In this document: positions 58,657-64,000 of the stretch, piece by piece
Position numbering within the stretch: position 1 is the stretch's first letter
Layout of the letters: each line of letters begins with the position of its first letter
NCBI RefSeq assembly: GCF_007752135.1
Contig: NZ_CP036298.1
Coordinates: 6,200,859 to 6,264,858, forward strand
DNA length: 64,000 nucleotides
Source of the DNA: Aureliella helgolandensis
GTDB lineage: Bacteria > Planctomycetota > Planctomycetia > Pirellulales > Pirellulaceae
Reading direction: 5' to 3'
Notes under the pieces: generated by a model
Databases searched by the model: none
What the model saw: only the letters and a program-made list of their open reading frames with translations
Told to the model about the DNA's origin: nothing
Program-made: the position numbers and the translations under genes

Positions 58657-61035
58657 ATGAATATTACTAACAAACAACGAACGCTCACCCCTGAACTGCT
58701 GCATAACATCGATGCCTATTGGCGAGCCGCCAATTATCTATCCGTGGGGCAGATCTATCTGCATGACAACCCGCTGCTCAAACGCCCCCTGGAGTTGTCC
58801 GACGTCAAGCATATGCTGCTTGGGCACTGGGGAACGACACCAGGCCAGAATTTCATTTACGCCCACTTGAATCGTGTCATAAAACAATTTGACCTCGATA
58901 TGATCTATGTTTCTGGCCCAGGTCATGGAGGTCCATCGGTGGTCGCGAACACCTACCTGGAAGGTAGTTACAGCGAAATCTATCCTGAAATCAGTCAGGA
59001 TGAAGCTGGCCTGAGGAAATTGTGTATTCAGTTCTCTTTTCCGGGCGGCATCCCCAGTCACGCGTCGCCAGAGTGTCCGGGGTCTATTCATGAAGGGGGC
59101 GAGCTGGGCTATTCGCTGAGCCATTCGTTCGGCGCGGTGTTCGACAATCCCGATCTGATCGTCGCCTGTGTCGTCGGCGACGGCGAAGCGGAAACGGGCC
59201 CGTTGGCTACCGCCTGGCATTCCAACAAGTTTCTCAATCCCGCCACCGACGGTGCGGTGCTACCGATCTTGCATCTCAACGGTTTTAAAATCGCCAATCC
59301 AACCGTGCTGGCCCGCATCGAGCCTGAAGAACTTGAACAACTGTTTCGCGGCTACGGTTGGACCCCGTATTTTGTCGAAGGCGACGACCCCGAGTTGATG
59401 CATGAAGCGATGGCGGCGGCGTTAGACCTTTGCATCAAACAGATCAAGTCTGCCCAACGCGACGCGCGAGAGAATGGAAACTTGACGCGGCCACGTTGGC
59501 CAATGATCGTTCTCCGGTCCCCCAAGGGCTGGACGGGCCCCAAAGTAGTCGACGGCGTACCCATCGAAGGTACTTTCCATTCGCACCAAGTGCCCTTATC
59601 CGATCCCAAGACTCACCCGGGACACTTGAAGTTGCTTGAAGATTGGCTGCGAAGTTATCGCCCCGAGGAACTGTTTGAAGAATCCGGTCAGCTCAAACCG
59701 GAACTTGCCGAACTTGCGCCTCAAGGCGAACGAAGGATGGGCGCCAATCCTCATGCCAACGGTGGCAAATTGCTCCGTGATCTAAAGATGCCCGATTACC
59801 GAGATTACGCAGTGAACGTTCCACAGCCCGGCATCCGCGGTATCGGCGATACGCATGAACTCGGGCGATTCATCCGCGATGTGGTTCAGCTCAATACCGA
59901 GCAGAAAAACTTTCGCGTCTTTGGCCCGGACGAAACGGCCTCCAACGGTCTGGAAGCGGTTTTCGACGTCACATCGCGGCAATGGGATGCCCGCATGGAA
60001 GAGAATGACGAGCACCTGGCTCCCGCCGGTCGCGTGGTCGAAATGCTCAGCGAACACCAATGCGAGGGATGGCTGGAAGGCTATCTGTTGACCGGTCGGC
60101 ACGGGCTGTTCAATTGCTACGAAGCATTCATTCACATCGTCGACTCGATGTTCAATCAGCATGCAAAGTGGTTGAAGGTGACCAACGGCCTACCGTGGCG
60201 GCATAAGATCGCTTCACTCAATTACTTGCTGGCCTCACACGTGTGGCGACAGGACCACAACGGATTCACCCATCAAGACCCTGGCTTCATCGACCTTGTG
60301 GTCAACAAGAAAGCGTCAGTCGTGCGGGTCTACCTTCCGCCGGATGCAAATTGCCTACTGTCGGTCATGGACCACTGCTTGCGAAGTCGGCAGTACGTCA
60401 ACGTCGTGATCGCTGGTAAACATCCGGCACCACAGTGGTTGACGATGGAAGCAGCCGAAAAGCATTGTGCCGAAGGAATCGGGATATGGGATTGGGCCAG
60501 CAATGAGGACGGTGGCGATCCCGACGTCGTAATGGCTTGTTCTGGAGACGTACCGACGCTGGAAACGTTGGCCGCCGTTTCGATTCTGCGAGAGCACTTA
60601 CCGACCCTAAAAATTCGCGTCGTCAATGTGGTGGACTTGATGAAACTGCAACCCGATTCCGAACATCCCCACGGGCTCAGTGATCCAGCCTTTGACGCCT
60701 TGTTCACTAGCGACAAACCGGTAATTTTCGCGTTTCACGCTTACCCATCGTTGATCCATCAACTGACCTATCGCCGTAACAATCACCGCAACTTGCATGT
60801 TCGTGGTTACAAGGAAGAGGGCACCATTACCACACCGTTTGACATGACCGTGCTCAACGAGTTGGACCGCTTTCATTTAGCCATGGATACGATCGATCGG
60901 TTACCGCAGACGGGTGAGAAGGGACAAGCCTTGAAGCGAAAACTAGCTGACAAGCTTGTCGAGCACTCGCAATACATCCGTAAAGAGGGACGGGATATGC
61001 CGGAGATTCGCGATTGGAAATGGAGTACTCCATAG
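58657..61035 (+). CDS. xfp: Phosphoketolase (xylulose-5-phosphate/fructose-6-phosphate)
   Basis: A 792-residue thiamine-diphosphate enzyme of normal family length, splitting sugar phosphates to acetyl phosphate and an aldose phosphate. Signatures: [20 protein letters not shown] and [20 protein letters not shown] (ThDP/Mg site), [31 protein letters not shown] and [18 protein letters not shown]. Fifty bases separate it from ackA. The SHB17-like phosphatase starts directly after its stop. Whether it prefers X5P, F6P or also S7P cannot be read from the sequence. Confidence 0.96.
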   Translation: MNITNKQRTLTPELLHNIDAYWRAANYLSVGQIYLHDNPLLKRPLELSDVKHMLLGHWGTTPGQNFIYAHLNRVIKQFDLDMIYVSGPGHGGPSVVANTYLEGSYSEIYPEISQDEAGLRKLCIQFSFPGGIPSHASPECPGSIHEGGELGYSLSHSFGAVFDNPDLIVACVVGDGEAETGPLATAWHSNKFLNPATDGAVLPILHLNGFKIANPTVLARIEPEELEQLFRGYGWTPYFVEGDDPELMHEAMAAALDLCIKQIKSAQRDARENGNLTRPRWPMIVLRSPKGWTGPKVVDGVPIEGTFHSHQVPLSDPKTHPGHLKLLEDWLRSYRPEELFEESGQLKPELAELAPQGERRMGANPHANGGKLLRDLKMPDYRDYAVNVPQPGIRGIGDTHELGRFIRDVVQLNTEQKNFRVFGPDETASNGLEAVFDVTSRQWDARMEENDEHLAPAGRVVEMLSEHQCEGWLEGYLLTGRHGLFNCYEAFIHIVDSMFNQHAKWLKVTNGLPWRHKIASLNYLLASHVWRQDHNGFTHQDPGFIDLVVNKKASVVRVYLPPDANCLLSVMDHCLRSRQYVNVVIAGKHPAPQWLTMEAAEKHCAEGIGIWDWASNEDGGDPDVVMACSGDVPTLETLAAVSILREHLPTLKIRVVNVVDLMKLQPDSEHPHGLSDPAFDALFTSDKPVIFAFHAYPSLIHQLTYRRNNHRNLHVRGYKEEGTITTPFDMTVLNELDRFHLAMDTIDRLPQTGEKGQALKRKLADKLVEHSQYIRKEGRDMPEIRDWKWSTP

Positions 61036-61608
61036 ATGGCACTACGGCTTTACCTGATGCGACACGGTGAGACTGAATGGTCGTTATCGGGGCAACACAC
61101 CGGGCGCGTTGATATTCCTCTGACCGTTCATGGCGAGCACGAAGCCCGCCAACTGGGGCAGCGGCTTCGCGCGATAAATTTCGAGCAGGTGTGGGTCAGT
61201 CCGCTGCAGCGCGCTCGCCAGACCTGTGAACTGGCCGGTTGCGGCGAACACGCCCAGAGCGAAGCGGATTTGACCGAGTGGGACAACGGAGACTACGAAG
61301 GGCACACGCACGCCGACGTATCTCGCGAGCATCCAGATTGGAATCTGTTCCGCGACGGTTGTCCCAATGGAGAATCGCCCGACCAGATATCGGCTCGCGC
61401 CGATCGGCTGATTGAACGCTTGAAACAACTCGATGGCAACATTGCGTTGTTCTCGCACAGCCATTTTGGACGGGTGCTGGGCGTTCGCTGGATTGGCTTG
61501 CCTGTCCAAACTGGCCAGCACTTCATCCTGCATACCGCCTCACTCAGTGTGCTGTGCTTCCAGCACGAACGGGTTGACGAACCTGCGATTGAGGCGTGGA
61601 ACAGCTAG
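61036..61608 (+). CDS. Histidine phosphatase family protein, SHB17-like
   Basis: A 190-residue phosphoglycerate-mutase-fold phosphatase. The phospho-accepting histidine is His10 in LMRHGETEWSLSGQHTG; the second active His is in LFSHSHFGRVLG. Several stretches mirror yeast sedoheptulose-1,7-bisphosphatase Shb17: EW-x-SGQ-x-TG near the start, EWDNGDYEG, WNLFRDGCPNGES and the C-terminal LSVLCFQHERVDEPAIE. The ATG follows the phosphoketolase stop without a gap, so the two are surely coupled. SBPase activity would tie into phosphoketolase metabolism. Other sugar-phosphate phosphatase activities are possible. Confidence 0.88.
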   Translation: MALRLYLMRHGETEWSLSGQHTGRVDIPLTVHGEHEARQLGQRLRAINFEQVWVSPLQRARQTCELAGCGEHAQSEADLTEWDNGDYEGHTHADVSREHPDWNLFRDGCPNGESPDQISARADRLIERLKQLDGNIALFSHSHFGRVLGVRWIGLPVQTGQHFILHTASLSVLCFQHERVDEPAIEAWNS

Positions 61609-61991
61609 TCGTCGCGCCAGGAAGAAAATCCAACGTCGAATGGTAGCGAAGTTTTTCGAAGCGGGAGCCCGCAAGAAGGAAGCCCAATTCGGACGACTTC
61701 GCGACGCGTACTCTAGCCCCGATTGTGTCCACACATCTTGCAGACCATTCGAGGCTTTGCTGGAATTGGCAAGCAGGTGTTCGCGTCCTGCATCGCCGTG
61801 TACGGTATCCTATTGGCTCCAACCGGCTATCAGGTCCGCAGCAAACCGGATGTACGCTCTGGGCCGCGACCGCTGGAAGTTGAACAGGTACTGAAAATTC
61901 GAGAGAATCCAACCGAGAACAAAAGGGGCGTGATAAGTTCTCTATGAGCATCGCTGTTTCCATCGAATTCAAAGACTGAGCCTAAAGTACC
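61609..61991. other. Intergenic region
   Basis: No gene confirmed. A 74-residue GTG-start frame (61723-61947) contains one hydrophobic stretch (VFASCIAVYGILLAP) but no family match and no clear ribosome binding site. It marks the border between the phosphoketolase operon and the transporter genes. Confidence 0.5.
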
Positions 61992-63128
61992 ATGACAAAG
62001 CGATTTCCACTTCTACTGTTGGCCATCAGTGCCCTTCTACTTCTGGTCTTCTACAGTCAATGGACCCCAGAGGCGGCGCGAGTCTCGGGGTTCATCGAAG
62101 CCGACGAAATCCGGCTTGGTTCTCGTGTGGGCGGACGCGTCGCAAATGTTCAAGTCACAGAGGGGCAACCCGTTCAGGCTGGCGAAGTGCTGGTTGAGTT
62201 AGAACCGTTTGACCTGCTGGAGCGAGAAGCGCAACTGGAGTTTTCGCTGGCGGCTGCAGAGGCCGACTACAAGCGCTTTTCCAATGGATTCCGCGACGAG
62301 GAAAAGGCTCAAGCAAAATCCAGGTTCGAACAACTGCAGGCAAGGCTTGACCTGCTGGCTGCGGGAGCGCGACAGGCGGAAATTGAGGCTGCACGTGGGC
62401 GTTTATCAATGGCTCAAGTCGAAAGGAAGCTTGCCGAGCAAACGTTTAAGAGAGTCGAGCAGCTTGTCCTAGAGAATGCGGTGTCCCAACAAGAGGTTGA
62501 GGCCGCTAGCGAGGCCCTGGAGGCCGCAGCGGCCAATGTTGTCGTTCGACAGCAGGAGTTGAATCTACTCGAAGCGGGTACGCGTAAAGAAGAGCTGCGC
62601 GAAGCTGCAGCGCGCCTAGAGGAGGCGTATCAGGCTTGGCAATTGATGGAGCATGGTTACCGCGCCGAGGAGATAGAGCAGGCCCAAGCCGCTCGAGATG
62701 CAGCACAAGCCGCATTGGAAGCAATTCGTCAACAAAAGGAAGAGCTCAACATCAAGAGTCCTATTGATGGATCAATTGAATCGCTTGATCTGCAGCCAGG
62801 GGACATGGTGGCCGCGGGAGCGCCGGTGTTATCAATGTTGGACAAAGACAATCTCTGGGTGCGGGCCTATGTGCCCCAAAACCGCATTGGCATCAAAGTA
62901 GGGCAGACCGTTCGCGTTACCGTCGACACCTACCCTGACGAGCCGTTTACAGGCACGGTCTCGTTTGTTGCTCGCCAAGCTGAATTCACGCCTAACAATG
63001 TTCAGACGCTGGAGGAGCGATCCAAACAAGTTTTTCGCTTCAAAGTGGCCATTGAAAATCGACGAGACCTGCTCCGCCCGGGAATGATGGCCGATGTCTG
63101 GCTGGAGCAAGCAGGGGGAGGAGAATGA
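61992..63128 (+). CDS. HlyD-type membrane fusion protein (efflux adaptor)
   Basis: A 378-residue periplasmic adaptor. An N-terminal anchor (FPLLLLAISALLLLVFYSQW) is followed by a lipoyl-like half (GFIEADEIRLGSRVGGRVAN), a long coiled-coil hairpin rich in Glu and Ala (about residues 75-245), and the second lipoyl/beta-barrel half (NIKSPIDGSIESLDLQPGDM, VRVTVDTYPDEPFTGTVSFV). YbhG/YhiI-like layout. The ABC ATPase starts within its stop codon (ATGA), so it is an ABC-type efflux adaptor; the permease should lie beyond the window. Confidence 0.93.
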   Translation: MTKRFPLLLLAISALLLLVFYSQWTPEAARVSGFIEADEIRLGSRVGGRVANVQVTEGQPVQAGEVLVELEPFDLLEREAQLEFSLAAAEADYKRFSNGFRDEEKAQAKSRFEQLQARLDLLAAGARQAEIEAARGRLSMAQVERKLAEQTFKRVEQLVLENAVSQQEVEAASEALEAAAANVVVRQQELNLLEAGTRKEELREAAARLEEAYQAWQLMEHGYRAEEIEQAQAARDAAQAALEAIRQQKEELNIKSPIDGSIESLDLQPGDMVAAGAPVLSMLDKDNLWVRAYVPQNRIGIKVGQTVRVTVDTYPDEPFTGTVSFVARQAEFTPNNVQTLEERSKQVFRFKVAIENRRDLLRPGMMADVWLEQAGGGE

Positions 63129-64000
63129 ACACTCCCATCATTGACGTGCGTTCCCTGTCTCGGTCGTTCGGTACGCTTGTGGCCGTGCAGGATGTTTCAT
63201 TCCAGGTACATCGAGGCTCAATCTTCGGACTATTGGGGCCCAACGGAAGCGGAAAATCGACGATCATACGCATGTTGCTGGGGATTCTTCCGCCCAGTAA
63301 GGGTGACGCCAGTGTGCTCGGACTGAATGTGCGCAGCGACGCAGAACAGATCAAACCGCGTGTCGGTTACATGTCCCAGCAATTCAGCCTCTATGGCGAT
63401 CTCTCGGTACAAGAAAATCTTGATTTCTATGGTCGGATCTACGGGCTTGATCGGGAGCGTTTGGCTGAGCGACGCGAAGACGTACTCAGCCTGACCGGCC
63501 TGAAAGACCGACTACCGCAGTTGGCAGATACGCTTTCAGGTGGTTGGAAACAACGACTGGCTTTAGCTTGCTCGTTGATCCATGAACCGGAGGTTCTATT
63601 CCTGGATGAACCGACCGCCGGAATTGATCCCGTTGCACGGCGACACCTCTGGGATTTGCTGTTCGAATTGTCGGGTCGGGGAGTCACCCTGTTCGTCACC
63701 ACGCACTACATGGACGAAGCAGAACGATGTACTGAGGTCGGCTACATCTATCAGTCTCACTTGCTTGTACTGGGTAAGCCTCACCAACTGAAACAGCTCC
63801 CCGAAGTTAATCCTGCAGGCACGCAACGGTACGAAATTCGTCTGCCAAGTCCGGCACGACATCTCGCCGCCTTGCGCCGTCTACCCGAGGTCCATGACGC
63901 GACGCTTTTCGGCGAAACGATTCACCTGCTAATGGACCAATCGCATTCACCCCGGCAGATTCTTAGCCAATTGGAGTTACCACCGTCGGCGGAGACGCGC
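63125..64000 (+). CDS. ABC transporter ATP-binding protein, 3' end outside window
   Basis: Open to the last base (292 codons visible). Walker A is GPNGSGKST, the Q-loop region is VGYMSQQFSLYGDLSVQENL, the signature is LSGGWKQRLALACSLIHEPE, and Walker B is VLFLDEPTAGIDP followed by the H-loop in FVTTHYMDEAERC. The first 220 residues are a full nucleotide-binding domain of the drug or lipid exporter (YbhF-like) class, and a short domain follows. In YbhF-like proteins a second ATPase domain can follow, which the window cannot show. ATGA overlap with the adaptor gene implies an operon. Confidence 0.94.
   Translation, partial: MNTPIIDVRSLSRSFGTLVAVQDVSFQVHRGSIFGLLGPNGSGKSTIIRMLLGILPPSKGDASVLGLNVRSDAEQIKPRVGYMSQQFSLYGDLSVQENLDFYGRIYGLDRERLAERREDVLSLTGLKDRLPQLADTLSGGWKQRLALACSLIHEPEVLFLDEPTAGIDPVARRHLWDLLFELSGRGVTLFVTTHYMDEAERCTEVGYIYQSHLLVLGKPHQLKQLPEVNPAGTQRYEIRLPSPARHLAALRRLPEVHDATLFGETIHLLMDQSHSPRQILSQLELPPSAETR

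Overview
The window looks like a chromosomal segment of a planctomycete, most likely of the Pirellulaceae (Rhodopirellula-like). The main reason is the first 27 kb, which is dominated by paired genes for planctomycete-type cytochrome proteins (PSCyt1/DUF1549/DUF1553, here called PSD1) and DUF1501 proteins, a gene pair massively expanded in that phylum. Tat-signal Gfo/Idh/MocA and DHDPS-like enzymes fit the same picture. No rRNA, tRNA, CRISPR array or prophage was recognised, and no promoter or terminator was clear enough to list.

Layout. (1) 1-9.6 kb: two complete or near-complete PSD1/DUF1501 cassettes facing each other, plus the collapsed remnant of a third. (2) 9.9-12.8 kb: Gfo/Idh/MocA oxidoreductase and DapA-like protein separated by four 73-bp REP-like units. 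(3) 13.4-26.9 kb: two paralogous LamG-PSD1/DUF1501 cassettes in convergent inverted orientation. Between them lie a LOV blue-light receptor fused to a SpoIIE-type phosphatase and a REP-associated tyrosine transposase (RAYT) embedded in its REP-like repeats. (4) 27-34.6 kb: sparse region with a DUF6435-like peptide, an SDR-DUF2867 gene coupled to a fused class II photolyase/renalase-like flavoprotein, a VOC protein and a globin. (5) 35.4-38.0 kb: GH13 enzyme and GT4 glycosyltransferase. (6) 38.0-44.8 kb: a complete nine-gene N-type ATPase operon (atpDCQRBEFAG) on the minus strand. (7) 45.3-53.8 kb: DJ-1/PfpI protein, GH32-like protein, VOC protein, P1B-type metal ATPase and a large secreted clan A-like glycoside hydrolase. 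(8) 54.5-61.6 kb: SpoIIAA-like protein, alpha-glucan phosphorylase, acetate kinase, phosphoketolase and an SHB17-like histidine phosphatase in one tight operon. (9) 62.0-64.0 kb: HlyD-type adaptor and the start of an ABC ATPase, cut by the window end.

How the genes may work together. Region 8 reads as storage-glucan breakdown feeding phosphoketolase, with acetyl phosphate cashed in by acetate kinase; the SHB17-like phosphatase would supply sedoheptulose-7-phosphate to the carbon rearrangement. Together with the N-ATPase (an ATP-driven ion pump in most proposals) and the globin this suggests a low-oxygen or energy-stress module; that is inference. The LOV-phosphatase and the photolyase cassette are both light-linked but 10 kb apart, so a shared circuit is only a possibility.

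Most notable for follow-up: the RAYT with its two-handed REP-like arrays, the photolyase-renalase fusion, the LOV-phosphatase with a puzzling start, the b-delta-like ATPase subunit, the phosphoketolase/SHB17-like operon, and the PSD1/DUF1501 remnant that preserves a deletion junction.
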